Notes: generated by a model from the letters alone, not told the origin. Positions 12,323-22,714 are shown, counted from the first letter of the stretch. The stretch: 33,307 nt of DNA from Gammaproteobacteria bacterium (GCA_022826305.1 JAJDVC010000149.1:1-33307), one strand, 5' to 3'. Program-made: numbers and translations.

Positions 12323-12873
12323 GCCTTGTAACCATTCTGGATGCAGCACATATCATCAGGCAGGGTGGGGTCGTCGCATACCCGACCGAGTCGTGCTACG
12401 GGCTGGGCTGCGACCCCGCAAACGGTCCTGCCGTACGCCGGATTCTCTCGATCAAGCGCCGCCATTTCCGCAAGGGACTGATTCTGGTTGCCGATCACCT
12501 GATCCGGTTGCGGCCTTATTTTCGTGAAATACCGGACGCAACCCGGGAGGCTGTCCTGAGCAGCTGGCCGGGACCCTGTACCTGGCTGTTGCCGTCCCGC
12601 CGGAACGTGTCCCGACTGCTTCGTGGCAACCACGAACTGATCGCGGTCAGGGTGTCACGGCACAGGGTGGTACGGATGCTGTGCAGGGAAACATCAAGGG
12701 CCCTGATATCGACCAGCGCCAACCGGGCCGGCCGGCCCGCCATCCGTTCGCTCGCCATCCTGGAGGAGTCCCTGGGGCATGAGGTGGATGGAATCGTCGA
12801 GGGAGATGTCGGTCGGCGGAAAAACCCGTCCACTATCCGAAATGCCCTTGATGGTTCCTGTATCCGGGTCTGA
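12319..12873 (+). CDS. tsaC: Sua5/YciO/YrdC family threonylcarbamoyl-AMP synthase (TsaC-type)
   Basis: [44 protein letters not shown] and [13 protein letters not shown]; probable TTG start overlapping the purE stop (TTGA). Confidence 0.85.
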   Translation: MSLVTILDAAHIIRQGGVVAYPTESCYGLGCDPANGPAVRRILSIKRRHFRKGLILVADHLIRLRPYFREIPDATREAVLSSWPGPCTWLLPSRRNVSRLLRGNHELIAVRVSRHRVVRMLCRETSRALISTSANRAGRPAIRSLAILEESLGHEVDGIVEGDVGRRKNPSTIRNALDGSCIRV

Positions 12874-12878
12874 AAACG

Positions 12879-13829
12879 ATGCCTGGAGAACCGGATATCC
12901 GAACTGTCACCGGCTATCTGAAAACGTTGCAGGATGTCATCTGTCATTCGCTGGGTACGCTTGAGCCAGCCGCCGGGTTCTGTGTCGATGGCTGGGAGCA
13001 TCCGGCAGGCGGCGGTGGTGTTTCCCGGGTTCTGGAGATGGGATCGGTGATCGAGAAAGGCGGAGTCAATTTCTCCCATGTGAAGGGTGAAAGCCTGCCG
13101 CCTTCAGCCAGCCAGGACAGGCCTGAAATCGTCGGCCTGCCCTTTGAGGCAACGGGAGTTTCGGTGGTCATTCATCCACGCAGCCCGCTGATCCCGACCT
13201 GTCACATGAATGTCCGGTTCTTCTGTGCGGGAACAGGTGCGGAACGGGCGGTGTGGTGGTTTGGGGGGGGGTACGACCTGACACCCTACTACGGATTCGT
13301 CGATGACTGCGTGCACTGGCACAGGACCGCGCGCGATGCCTGCAATGCATTCGGGCCGGGGGTTTATCCGAAGCTGAAGCGGCAGTGCGATGATTATTTC
13401 TTCATTGCGCACCGCAATGAACCAAGAGGTATCGGCGGCATATTTTTCGATGACTGGAACCATGACGGATTCGAGCAGGCCTTCGGATTCCTCAGGTCCG
13501 TCGGTGACAGTTTCCTGCCTGCGTATCTCCCGATCATGGAAAGGAGGAAGGATATCTCCTGGACGCCTGCCCAGCGCGAATTCCAGGCTTACAGGCGGGG
13601 CAGGTACGTGGAATTCAATCTGGTATATGATCGTGGGACGCTGTTCGGCCTGCAGTCCGGTGGCCGTACGGAGTCCATCCTGATGTCACTGCCTCCCGGG
13701 GTGCGCTGGTCCTACCGATACAAGGCCCCTCCCGGCAGCGAGGAGGCACGGTTGACCGAGTACTTTCTGGTGCCCCGTGACTGGGCATGCCTGCAGGTGC
13801 CGGATATCGGGCGTTCCGGAGAGATCTGA
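12879..13829 (+). CDS. hemF: Oxygen-dependent coproporphyrinogen III oxidase
   Basis: [32 protein letters not shown] and [29 protein letters not shown]. Confidence 0.97.
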   Translation: MPGEPDIRTVTGYLKTLQDVICHSLGTLEPAAGFCVDGWEHPAGGGGVSRVLEMGSVIEKGGVNFSHVKGESLPPSASQDRPEIVGLPFEATGVSVVIHPRSPLIPTCHMNVRFFCAGTGAERAVWWFGGGYDLTPYYGFVDDCVHWHRTARDACNAFGPGVYPKLKRQCDDYFFIAHRNEPRGIGGIFFDDWNHDGFEQAFGFLRSVGDSFLPAYLPIMERRKDISWTPAQREFQAYRRGRYVEFNLVYDRGTLFGLQSGGRTESILMSLPPGVRWSYRYKAPPGSEEARLTEYFLVPRDWACLQVPDIGRSGEI

Positions 13830-13830
13830 A

Positions 13831-15108
13831 GTGTTGTGGTTCTACCGGATCGTTCTGTACGCCGCAGCGCCGGTTGTCTTCGTCCGCTTTGTCTGGCGGG
13901 CTGTGTACAGCAGACAGTACCGGGATCGTCTCCCCCAGAGGCTCGGGTTCCGGCTGGGCCTGAGTCCGCCGAAAGGCGGGAATATGCGGAGAATCTGGAT
14001 TCATGCGGTTTCCGTCGGAGAGGTAAATGCCGCAGTGCCGCTGGCACGGTGTCTGCTGGAGGAACCGGACGGAATTCATCTGGTCGTGACCACGATGACT
14101 CCGACCGGTTCGCTCAAGGTCGGCCAGGTTCTGCCGGAGCAGGTCGAGCATTGCTATCTGCCCTATGATTACCCGGGGGCGGTCAGAAGATTCCTGGATT
14201 GTGCCAGACCGGATGTTGCCGTAATAATGGAGACGGAAATCTGGCCCAACTATATTGATGCCTGCTCCAGGCGAAACATTCCGGTCATACTTGCAAACGT
14301 CCGGCTGTCGGCAAGATCCTTCCGGGGCTACCGGCGGTTCCGATGTCTGTTGCGGCCGGTGTTGCAGCGGGTGGACCGAATCGCGGTGCAATCGGATGTC
14401 GAGGCTGATCGCCTGGTTCGATTGGGCGCAAGATCATCTTCCGTTCAGGTTACGGGCAGCATCAAGTTCGAGGTGGGCCTGTCCGCCGACAGCTGGCAGG
14501 CGATCCGGTCGGTACGGCACGGTTTCGGACCGGACCGGCCGGTCTGGGTCGCTGGCAGCACACACGCAGAGGAAGAGGGACAGGTCTTGACAGCCTTCTC
14601 GATGGCAAGGAAAACCGTTCCCGATCTTCTCCTGATACTGGTTCCCCGTCATCCGGAGCGATTTGAGGACGTGTATCGGCTGTGTACCCGCCAGGGGCTG
14701 TCAACACTCCGCAGGTCCGTTCACAGCACGGATCTCCCCGGGCACACGGACGTCTATCTGGGAGACACCATGGGAGAATTGCCGATCCTGATCGGCGCCG
14801 CCGATGTCGCTTTTGTCGGCGGCAGTCTGGTGCGTTCAGGTGGGCACAATGTCCTGGAGGCCTGCGCGGCTGGTGTGGCCGTTCTGTTCGGGCCGCATAT
14901 GTTCAATTTCCAGGAGATATCGGATCAGGTCCTTTCCCGGGGTGCCGGAATTCAGGTCATGGACAGCGATGAACTGGGTCAGGCCGTCGTACGGTTGATG
15001 CAGGATTCCGGTCTGCGGGAGCAGTACGGAGCCGCAGGCAGGCAGTTTGTTGAGGAAAACCGTGGTGCGTTGAAGCAGGTTCGTGAGATTGTCTCGAATT
15101 GTCTCTGA
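13831..15108 (+). CDS. waaA: 3-deoxy-D-manno-octulosonic acid (Kdo) transferase
   Basis: IWIHAVSVGEVNAAVPL, METEIWPNYIDACSRRNIPVILANVRLSARSF and GGHNVLEACAAGVAVLFGPHMFNF; probable GTG start at 13831. Confidence 0.93.
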   Translation: MLWFYRIVLYAAAPVVFVRFVWRAVYSRQYRDRLPQRLGFRLGLSPPKGGNMRRIWIHAVSVGEVNAAVPLARCLLEEPDGIHLVVTTMTPTGSLKVGQVLPEQVEHCYLPYDYPGAVRRFLDCARPDVAVIMETEIWPNYIDACSRRNIPVILANVRLSARSFRGYRRFRCLLRPVLQRVDRIAVQSDVEADRLVRLGARSSSVQVTGSIKFEVGLSADSWQAIRSVRHGFGPDRPVWVAGSTHAEEEGQVLTAFSMARKTVPDLLLILVPRHPERFEDVYRLCTRQGLSTLRRSVHSTDLPGHTDVYLGDTMGELPILIGAADVAFVGGSLVRSGGHNVLEACAAGVAVLFGPHMFNFQEISDQVLSRGAGIQVMDSDELGQAVVRLMQDSGLREQYGAAGRQFVEENRGALKQVREIVSNCL

Positions 15109-15149
15109 AGTGCCGAGGCTGTCCCGTATGCGCCCCATGGTTCACCTTG

Positions 15150-17774
15150 CTATTCTTCGACGAGACTCTTGCAGACTATTTCCCGTACATTGGGTGAGAG
15201 GTCCGTGTGCCGATCAAGTGCCTTCAGGGTGCTCTGCATCTGGTCAGCGAGCTCCCGGGTGTACTGCCTCCAGTTGTTGAATGCCGAGGCAATGCGGGCA
15301 CTGATCTGGGGGTTGACGGCATCCAGTCTCAGGATCCACTCCCTGGCAAATGCATAGCCCGAACCGTCGGGAGCATGGAACCCCACCGGGTTGCCGTGGG
15401 TGAACGCACCGATCAGCGCCCGGACCTTGTTGGGATTGGTTGGCTCGAATCCGGGGTGTTCAGTCAGTGCTACGACCGTATCGATTGTCGTTGCGTCCGG
15501 GACCGTCGCCTGTGCCCGGAACCACTTGTCCACGACAAGAGCCTCGTGCCGCCAGTTGCGGTAGAACTGCTCCAGGATTGCGGACCGGTTCGGGAGATCC
15601 GAGCGGGCGAGGAGGGTCAGGGCGCTGGTCGTGTCCGTCATGCATCGCCCTCCTTCCAGCTGTTCAAGGACCAGATTCCGGACTGTTTCGTCATCCAGTT
15701 CACTCAGGTATTCCAGACACGTGTCGCGCAGACGTCTTGCTGCCATCTCCTCGGAGACGGGCTGACCCCGATTGACCCTGTTGCACTCGTGATAACGCGT
15801 CAGCAGGGCATCCTTCGCGTGAGCCGCGAGGTCGTACTTCATGGTCTGCAGCGCCTGGTGGCTGATTGCCGGGTCAATGGGAATCGTCATGGAGGACAGG
15901 TAGTTGAAATCGGGTAGCGTGATCAGCGTGGAAAGAAGCGCCAGGTCGGTTTCCCGACCCTCCACCAGTTTCCTGAACAGTTCACATGTCTGTGAGTGAT
16001 CGGACTCCCGGCCGTCCTGCTTCAGGGCCTCGATATCCTGCAGCAGTTGGCCGCACAGAAGCCGTTGCCCGGCTTCCCAGCGGCAATAGGGATCATCGTC
16101 ATGATGCATGAGCAGGGTGAGGGTCTGCGGGTCGAGTTCGGCCTCGAGCTTCACTGGCGCGCTGAATCCTCTCAGCAGGGAAGGTGCGGGCGGCGAGAAA
16201 ATCCGTTCGAAGCGGAACGTTTTTTTCGGGCAGTCCAGTATCAGCAATGTTTCGTGCATGCCATTGCGGAGTGTGACGGCATTGCCGTTCTCGTCGAGCA
16301 ATGCTGTGCGGACCGGGATGACGAAAGGGGCTTTTTCTTCCTGCCCCGGGGTCGGCGGACAACGCTGGGAGAGAGTGATCTCGTATGCATGTTCGGATTC
16401 CAGATATCTGCATGCGGCGGTCACTACAGGTGTTCCCGCCTGGCTGTACCAGTGCTTGAACTGCCTGAGATCGGTGCCGCTGGCCTGTTCCATTGACTCA
16501 ATGAAATCATCGATGGTGACGGCCTGGCCGTCGAAGGTCTCGAAATACCGGTCCGTACCCCGACGGAAGTCCTCCTTGCCGAGTATCAGGTTCAGCATCC
16601 GGATCACCTCGGCGCCTTTCTGATACACTGTCTCGGTGTAGAAGTTGTCGATTCTCTGGTAGGATTTCGGGCGTACTGGATGAGCCAGGGCACTGGCATC
16701 TTCCCTGAACTGGTGGGAGCGCAGGCGACTCACCTCGGCAATGCGTCTGGCGCCCCGGGAACCTGTATCTGCACTGAACTCCTGATCACGGTACACCGTG
16801 AAGCCTTCCTTCAGGCTGAGCTGGAACCAGTCCCGGCATGTGACGCGGTTGCCCGACCAGTTGTGGAAGTACTCGTGGCCGATCACGTTCTCGACCAGAA
16901 CGAAGTCGTTATCGGTTGCCATCCGGGTATCGGCAAGCACCAGCGCAGTATTGAATATGTTGAGGCTCTTGTTCTCCATGGCGCCCATGTTGAAATCCTC
17001 GACCGCAACGACATTGAACAGGTCGAGATCGTATTCGCGTCCGTAAACCTCCTCATCCCAGGCCATTGCCCGTTTCAGGGACTCCATGGCGTGTGCACAT
17101 TTGCCGATATCCCTGCCGCGTGCGTGGAAACGGAGTTTGACCCGCCTGCCGCTGCAGGTAGTGAATGTGTCCTCGTGGCATTCAAGATTTCCCGCAACGA
17201 TGGCAAACAGATAGGTCGGCTTGGGAAACGGGTCATGCCAGACTGCGTAGTGGGTATCCGCATCGGTCCAGCCCGAGTCAACAAGGTTTCCGTTGCAAAG
17301 CAGGACCGGAAAATCCTTCTGTTTCCCACTCAGGGTGACTTCGTAGACGGACAGGTTGTCCGGCCGGTCGATCGCTGGCGTAATGCGTCGGAATCCTTCC
17401 GCTTCGCATTGGGTGCAGAGCATGTCACCGGACTGGTAGAGCCCCGTCAGGGCAGTGTTGTCGCAGGGACGGATCCGGTTGCGGATGGAAAGACCGAAGC
17501 GGTCAGGAACATTCCTCACGATCAGCCGGGAGTCCGTGATCCGGTATCGGTCGTCCCGCAGTTCGACGCCGTCGATGCTGACGGACAGAACCTCCGCATG
17601 CTCACAGTCGAGTATCAGGTCCGAGGCTCCCTTGCGCCTGCGTTCAATCGAATGGTGGGCATCCACCATCGTCTCTTCATAGTCCAGCGTGACATTCAGG
17701 CGGCAATGCGTGATCCGGAAGTCAGGAGGGGAGTAGTCCGACAGGAATGTGGTGTGTGTTGCGCCTGTATTCAC
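15150..17774 (-). CDS. pepN: Aminopeptidase N (M1 family)
   Basis: 874 aa, GAMENKSLNIFN and zinc motif HEYFHNWSGNRVTCRDWFQLSLKEG. Confidence 0.97.
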   Translation of the reverse strand: MNTGATHTTFLSDYSPPDFRITHCRLNVTLDYEETMVDAHHSIERRRKGASDLILDCEHAEVLSVSIDGVELRDDRYRITDSRLIVRNVPDRFGLSIRNRIRPCDNTALTGLYQSGDMLCTQCEAEGFRRITPAIDRPDNLSVYEVTLSGKQKDFPVLLCNGNLVDSGWTDADTHYAVWHDPFPKPTYLFAIVAGNLECHEDTFTTCSGRRVKLRFHARGRDIGKCAHAMESLKRAMAWDEEVYGREYDLDLFNVVAVEDFNMGAMENKSLNIFNTALVLADTRMATDNDFVLVENVIGHEYFHNWSGNRVTCRDWFQLSLKEGFTVYRDQEFSADTGSRGARRIAEVSRLRSHQFREDASALAHPVRPKSYQRIDNFYTETVYQKGAEVIRMLNLILGKEDFRRGTDRYFETFDGQAVTIDDFIESMEQASGTDLRQFKHWYSQAGTPVVTAACRYLESEHAYEITLSQRCPPTPGQEEKAPFVIPVRTALLDENGNAVTLRNGMHETLLILDCPKKTFRFERIFSPPAPSLLRGFSAPVKLEAELDPQTLTLLMHHDDDPYCRWEAGQRLLCGQLLQDIEALKQDGRESDHSQTCELFRKLVEGRETDLALLSTLITLPDFNYLSSMTIPIDPAISHQALQTMKYDLAAHAKDALLTRYHECNRVNRGQPVSEEMAARRLRDTCLEYLSELDDETVRNLVLEQLEGGRCMTDTTSALTLLARSDLPNRSAILEQFYRNWRHEALVVDKWFRAQATVPDATTIDTVVALTEHPGFEPTNPNKVRALIGAFTHGNPVGFHAPDGSGYAFAREWILRLDAVNPQISARIASAFNNWRQYTRELADQMQSTLKALDRHTDLSPNVREIVCKSLVEE

Positions 17775-17804
17775 TTTGAGACTTTGGCGGCCGGGGATAC
17801 CCTG

Positions 17805-18128
17805 CTACCGTTCAAGGTATTGCAGCTTTTCCCTGACGCTGCGCCAGTCGTCCGCATCCTCAGGCGGATCCTTGGCCTCGGAGATCACCGGCCAGACCTG
17901 ACTCAATTCGGCGTTCAACTCAAGGAAGTGTTCCTGACCTTCCGGCAACTCGTCCTCGGAGTGGATGGCGTCGACCGGGCATTCGGGCTCGCAGAGACTG
18001 CAGTCTATGCATTCCTCGGGATCAATGACCAGAAAGTTCGGGCCTTCGTGAAAACAATCAACCGGGCATACCTCGACGCAATCCGTCAGCTTGCAGCGGA
18101 TACAGGATTCGATTACAACGAAGGTCAT
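17805..18128 (-). CDS. fdxA: 7Fe-type (3Fe-4S/4Fe-4S) ferredoxin
   Basis: 107 aa, [21 protein letters not shown] and [16 protein letters not shown]; adjacent to mutS as in other gammaproteobacteria. Confidence 0.93.
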   Translation of the reverse strand: MTFVVIESCIRCKLTDCVEVCPVDCFHEGPNFLVIDPEECIDCSLCEPECPVDAIHSEDELPEGQEHFLELNAELSQVWPVISEAKDPPEDADDWRSVREKLQYLER

Positions 18129-18186
18129 TGGCAGTCAGTTGGTGCAAGTGGTCAAGGGGATCGTATTGTAGTGATTCTGCTCTGCA

Positions 18187-18220
18187 AGGTACAGGGGGAG
18201 ATTGCCCCTGCCCGCTACCT
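18187..18220 (-). terminator. Candidate stem-loop just downstream of the mutS stop
   Basis: AGGTA-CAGGGG...CCCCTG...TACCT interrupted inverted repeat in the fdxA/mutS intergenic region; no clear U-tract, so terminator function is uncertain. Confidence 0.3.
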
Positions 18221-18233
18221 TTCGTTTGGCTGA

Positions 18234-20801
18234 TCAGGACACGAAACGTTGCAGCTCATACAGCGTGGCAAGCGCTTCACGCGGAGAGATGTCATCTACG
18301 GTCAGCGCCCTGAGCCGGGCAATCGCAGCCTGTTCCTCGGCATGGATTTCGGGGAGCAGGCTCTGATCGGAGGCGAGCCAGGCCGTGTCCCGTGTCGTCC
18401 GTACGTAATCGTCCTCAAGATTGTCCAGTTTCTGCCGGGCGTGCTCGATGACCGGCTCGGGAATCCCTGCCAGCCTGGCGACATGCAGGCCGTAACTCTG
18501 GTTTGCCGGGCCTTCCTTCACGTTATACAGAAACACGATTTCGTTACCGTATTCAGTGGCATCCAGATGGACGTTGCTGACGGCGGGGATCTGGTTGGCG
18601 AGCGCTGTCAGCTCAAAATAGTGAGTGGAGAACAGGACGAACGCACCGATCCGCAAGGACAGGTCACGGGCACAGGCCCAGGCAAGGGCCAGCCCGTCAA
18701 ATGTGCTGGTACCACGGCCGATCTCGTCGACGATTACCAGGCTGTGGGGTGTGGCATTCCTCAGTATGCTGGCCATTTCAGTCATTTCCACCATGAACGT
18801 GGAGCGCCCTCCCGCAAGATCGTCGGCTGCACCGATACGCGTGAATATACGATCGATATGGCCAATTGACGCGCTGTCGGCCGGAACGTAGCAGCCGGTA
18901 TGGGCGAGCAGCACGATAATTGCAATCTGCCGCATATACGTGCTCTTGCCGCCCATGTTCGGACCTGTGATCACCTGCATTTTCGCTTCGGGATGAAGAT
19001 GGGTGTCATTGCTGATGAATTTCCCGGGCAGAACCTGCTCCACGACCGGATGCCTTCCGTTCGTTATCCTGATCTGCCCGCCGTCCGCGAATCGTGGTCG
19101 CACCAGTTCCAGGGAGACAGCCCGCTCCGCGAAATTGCACAACACATCCAGACAGGCCAGGGCTCGGGCGCAGGCGATCAGGAGGCTGACATGGGGGATC
19201 AGGGTATCCAGGAGTTGTTCGTAAAGCCATTTTTCCCGGTTGAGCGCCTTGCCCCTTGCGCTCAGGATGCGATCCTCGAACCGCTTGAGTTCCTCGGTAA
19301 TGTAGCGCTCGGCGTTCTTGATGGTCTGGCGCCTGATGAAATCCCCGGGAACGTTTTCGGACTGGGATCGGGGAATTTCAATATAGTATCCATGGACCTT
19401 GTTGTACCGTACCTTGAGAGTGGATATGCCTGTCCGCTCCTTTTCCCGGGACTCAAGTTCCATGAGGAATGTTCCGGCATCGCGCTGCAGCACTCTCAGC
19501 TCGTACAATTCCGGATCGTATCGGTCACGCAGCACACCGCCATCCCGTATCAGTGCGGGGGGCTCGTCCTCTATCGCCTTTTCCAGCAGTTCGGTGATCG
19601 ATTCAGGTACTGACAGGGGGGTGACCAGACCAAGGACCAGTCCGGATTCCGCTCCCCTGATCCGGTCCCTGAGATCGGGCAGGATCCTGAGGCTGGAGCG
19701 CAGTCCGACCAGGTCGCGGGGTCTTGCCGATTTGATGGCTATCCGCGAAAGAATCCGTTCCATGTCGGTGACCGGTTTCAGCAGCGGGGTGATGCCTTCG
19801 TACAGGTAGTCCGTTCTGAGCCAGTCTATCGCATCATGCCGCAAACCGAGTTCGGCCCGGTCCGTGGTCGGGGAATTCAGCCATCTGTTGAGCAGTCTCG
19901 CGCCCATCGAGGTCTGGCACCTGTCCAGTATTCCCCGCAGACTGCAGCGGTCGTCTCCGGTCTGGCTCGTTTCGATTTCAAGGTTGCTGCGTGTCACGTT
20001 GTCCAGAACGATGTGATGGCCGGCCTGTTGGTACTCGATGCCGTTCACATGGGGAATCCCGGTGCCATACAGATCCCGGACATACAGGATCAGTGCGCCT
20101 GCTGCGCGGGTAGCAAAAGGGTGGTCGCCGCTTCCGAATGCATCCAGGGAGCGGACTCCGAAGAGTTCGCATAACGTTTGTTCGGCACGCGCCTGATCGA
20201 AGTACCATTGCGGCAGCTCATGCATGGCAGGACAACCGGGAATTTCCTCTGTCGCCCTGTATGCCAGCAACTCGGCCGGCCTGACGCGCTGGATTTCGCG
20301 TACCATCGCCCCCCGGTCCGCCACTTCGCATCCCTGGAACCGGCCGCTCGATATCTCGAGTGTTGCAATCCCGATCCGGTCTTCATGTTCGAATATGGCG
20401 GCCGTGAGATTTTCTTCCCGGTCGTTGAGAAGGGACTCTTCGGTGAGTGTGCCCGGCGTGATGACCCGAACCACCTTGCGCTCAACCGGACCCTTTGATG
20501 TGGCAGGATCTCCGATCTGTTCGCAGATCGCAACGGATAGTTTCATGTTCACCAGTCGCACCAGGTACTGTTCCACGCTGTGTACCGGCACGCCGGCCAT
20601 CGGCACCGGTGCGCCGGACGATTTGCCGCGGGCGGTCAGGGTGATGTCGAGCAGTTTGGCGGCCTTTTCGGCATCCTCGTAAAACAGCTCGTAAAAATCG
20701 CCCAGGCGGTAGAGCAACAGCATGTCCGGATAGTCCCGCTTGATGGCGAGATACTGTTGCATCATCGGTGTATGTTGTTCCTTCTTTTCTAGTGAACTCA
20801 T
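18234..20801 (-). CDS. mutS: DNA mismatch repair protein MutS
   Basis: 855 aa, mismatch-binding [11 protein letters not shown], Walker [14 protein letters not shown] and [14 protein letters not shown]-like [15 protein letters not shown]. Confidence 0.98.
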   Translation of the reverse strand: MSSLEKKEQHTPMMQQYLAIKRDYPDMLLLYRLGDFYELFYEDAEKAAKLLDITLTARGKSSGAPVPMAGVPVHSVEQYLVRLVNMKLSVAICEQIGDPATSKGPVERKVVRVITPGTLTEESLLNDREENLTAAIFEHEDRIGIATLEISSGRFQGCEVADRGAMVREIQRVRPAELLAYRATEEIPGCPAMHELPQWYFDQARAEQTLCELFGVRSLDAFGSGDHPFATRAAGALILYVRDLYGTGIPHVNGIEYQQAGHHIVLDNVTRSNLEIETSQTGDDRCSLRGILDRCQTSMGARLLNRWLNSPTTDRAELGLRHDAIDWLRTDYLYEGITPLLKPVTDMERILSRIAIKSARPRDLVGLRSSLRILPDLRDRIRGAESGLVLGLVTPLSVPESITELLEKAIEDEPPALIRDGGVLRDRYDPELYELRVLQRDAGTFLMELESREKERTGISTLKVRYNKVHGYYIEIPRSQSENVPGDFIRRQTIKNAERYITEELKRFEDRILSARGKALNREKWLYEQLLDTLIPHVSLLIACARALACLDVLCNFAERAVSLELVRPRFADGGQIRITNGRHPVVEQVLPGKFISNDTHLHPEAKMQVITGPNMGGKSTYMRQIAIIVLLAHTGCYVPADSASIGHIDRIFTRIGAADDLAGGRSTFMVEMTEMASILRNATPHSLVIVDEIGRGTSTFDGLALAWACARDLSLRIGAFVLFSTHYFELTALANQIPAVSNVHLDATEYGNEIVFLYNVKEGPANQSYGLHVARLAGIPEPVIEHARQKLDNLEDDYVRTTRDTAWLASDQSLLPEIHAEEQAAIARLRALTVDDISPREALATLYELQRFVS

Positions 20802-20853
20802 GCCGTTACGCTGATTTAATTATTGATTTATATATATTCATCTTTTTTACGTC

Positions 20854-20903
20854 GTCTCTCGTGGTCTCATCGAGTCTCACGAAATATCATCCAATCTCAG
20901 GAA
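20854..20903 (+). repeat. Five degenerate 10-bp tandem units
   Basis: gtctctcgtg / gtctcatcga / gtctcacgaa / atatcatcca / atctcaggaa, each starting exactly 10 bp after the previous one. Confidence 0.65.
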
Positions 20904-20958
20904 AAAGTGTAACTTGAAGTGTAACTTTTCCTTGAAATACAAAAGTTACACTTTTTCC
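20900..20958. repeat. Overlapping inverted/direct repeats of AAGTGTAACTT
   Basis: Perfect 16-bp inverted repeat GGAAAAAGTGTAACTT (20900-20915) / AAGTTACACTTTTTCC (20943-20958); a second copy AAGTGTAACTTTT (20917-20929) pairs perfectly over 13 bp with 20941-20953. Confidence 0.85.
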
Positions 20959-20998
20959 ATTGCATCGGGCAAACTGACATCAATTCAGGAGGATACCC

Positions 20999-21034
20999 AT
21001 GGCAACATTACAGAATACCAAACCCTTGTCTTCC
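20999..21034 (+). pseudogene. 5' remnant of an ORF truncated by IS insertion (MATLQNTKPLSS...)
   Basis: ATG at 20999 preceded by perfect SD AGGAGG (20987-20992, 6-nt spacing); the reading frame runs into the IS terminal repeat after 12 codons; identity not recognisable. Confidence 0.45.
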
Positions 21035-21833
21035 AGGTACCGTCGTCACGAGTTATCACGCCACAGCATGAGACATCGGATGTGGATGGCGGCGAGGAAC
21101 GATGCGGCATTCTTCGCATATCGCGTGGCAATACCCCGCCTACGCCTGAAGTGCAGGAAGGCGTTCTCCACCCGGTGTCGCTGGCGATACAGTTGCCGAT
21201 CGTGCTGTCGCTGTACCTTGCGGTTGCGCTGCGACGGGATCACCGGCTCGATGCCCCACCTGCGGCAGTGTGCCAGGATCTGGTCGGTGTCATGAGCCCG
21301 GTCCGCCAGCAACGCCCCGGCATCCACCCCCTCGATCAGGACGTCAGCCTGGCTGCAATCCGCCGTGGTACCTGCTGCTGCAATCGCTCGGAGCGGCAGA
21401 CCATGCGCATCCACGGCCAGATGCAGTTTCGTGTTGAACCCCTTCTTGTGCGACCCATCTCCTGATTCCCGCCGATCATCAGCCATTCGTAGTCCGGTTC
21501 ATCCATGAGCTGTTCCAGCAGGCTCTCCCAGATCCCCTTGTCGCGCCAGCGGCAGAATCGCCGATGCGTGTTCTTCCAGTCTCCGTAGTCCGGCGGCAGA
21601 TCCCGCCAGGGCGCGCCCGTGCGCAGGATCCACAGCACCGCATCGAGAAAACGCCGGTTGTCCCGGGCCACCCCGCCCCAGCGGCCCCGGCGCCCCGGCA
21701 GATGGGGTTCCAGCAGGGACCATGTCTGATCCGAAAGATCATGTCTGTGGTGCGCTTCGGTCATCTCGGGTTCTCCGGAAAATTGCTCCACTACATCATA
21801 TCATGAATCCCCTGACTTGTGACGACAGTATCT
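21035..21833 (-). mobile_element. IS5-family (IS427-like) insertion sequence
   Basis: Transposase-like ORFs on the minus strand bounded by imperfect 21-bp terminal inverted repeats AGGTACCGTCGTCACGAGTTA (21035-21055) and, read inward from the right, AGATACTGTCGTCACAAGTCA (21813-21833), 17/21 identical; no clear target duplication. Confidence 0.75.
21046..21791 (-). pseudogene. IS5-family transposase in two overlapping frames, probably internally deleted
   Basis: 21336-21791: MTEAHHRHDLSDQTWSLLEPHLPGRRGRW...LDAVLWILRTGAPWRDLPPDYGDW; 21046-21486: KKGFNTKLHLAVDAHGLPLRA...RHRVENAFLHFRRRRGIATRYAK. The segment carrying the first catalytic Asp is missing between EWLMI and GGNQEMG. Confidence 0.8.
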
Positions 21834-22538
21834 AAGACTCGAAATAGATCAGTATTGCTGATACACCCCCATCTCCACGCCAAGTTTTTCGCTGCCGACA
21901 CGTCCTGCCTTGTGGGATCTGCCAACCTCTCACATACGGCACTGGGATGGCGAGCACCCTCAAATCTTGAACTTCTGGTACAACTCGACACGTCCGACCA
22001 TGGGCTGGATGATTGGTGGGCTGGGTTGTTGGCGGAAGCCATCGAGGCAACAGAAAAAATCAAAGCTGCTTTGGGACTTTCAGCGGCTGAACTTCGAGCT
22101 TCTGGAAATCAAATCTCGCGACCAGAGGCTGACCATGCTGATGACAATACGATTTGGGTTCCCGAGTGCCCAAGATCAACCGGCCTATGGGAAGTCTATT
22201 CCGGCGATGAAGAACAATTACCGAGCAGCGCTCTTGCATCGGCAAAGTCCGATCTTGCAACACTAAGCTTACCTCCTGGTATGAACAAGACTACCTTCGA
22301 AAAGGCACTCAGGACATCTTTCAGGCATACCCGGATTTTCCAAGAGGTTGATCAGCTTTCGCGCGAGGGCCTTACTGATCTTGTTGCCCTTCCACTACTA
22401 GTCGAACAATGTAGTATCGCGCCAGCCGACGCACTTCGGCGTTGGCAGTTGACCAAGCGGTGGCTGAGCGAACTTTATCCTGACGAATTCAGAGTTGAGG
22501 CGAACCAAGAAGTGCTTCTCAAGGGTAAGAATATTTAA
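21834..22538 (+). pseudogene. Truncated phospholipase-D-like (HKD) nuclease-family protein, C-terminal portion
   Basis: HPHLHAKFFAADTSCLVGSANLSHTALGWRAPSNLELLV fits HxKx4D...GSxN; the open frame starts inside the IS terminal repeat, so the original N-terminus is lost. Confidence 0.7.
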
Positions 22539-22612
22539 TTCGATAATCAGCACATTCAGACTGTGGAAAGGCTGGATAGATAGTGTCCGCCTTAACCTGA
22601 AAAATTCATGAA

Positions 22613-22690
22613 GGAGTAGGGTGGAAGCTCCGGTAATTCTGTTTCAACTGATTGAATCATGTCATGTAGCAGAGGTTCCACCCTCCTCTC
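22613..22690. repeat. Inverted repeat GGAGTAGGGTGGAA ... TTCCACCCTCCTCT
   Basis: Core AGGGTGGAA/TTCCACCCT perfect, imperfect extension outward, in non-coding DNA between the PLD remnant and the tRNA fragment. Confidence 0.5.
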
Positions 22691-22714
22691 TCATGCATTT
22701 TTCGGGGTAAGTAG

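Noticed and set aside
16680-18233. 517 aa plus-strand ORF opposite pepN and fdxA
   Set aside because: Shadow ORF of well-supported minus-strand genes spanning two unrelated CDSs; no family motifs.
20854-20958. CRISPR array
   Set aside because: The repeat units are only 10 bp with no spacers, so this is not a CRISPR array.
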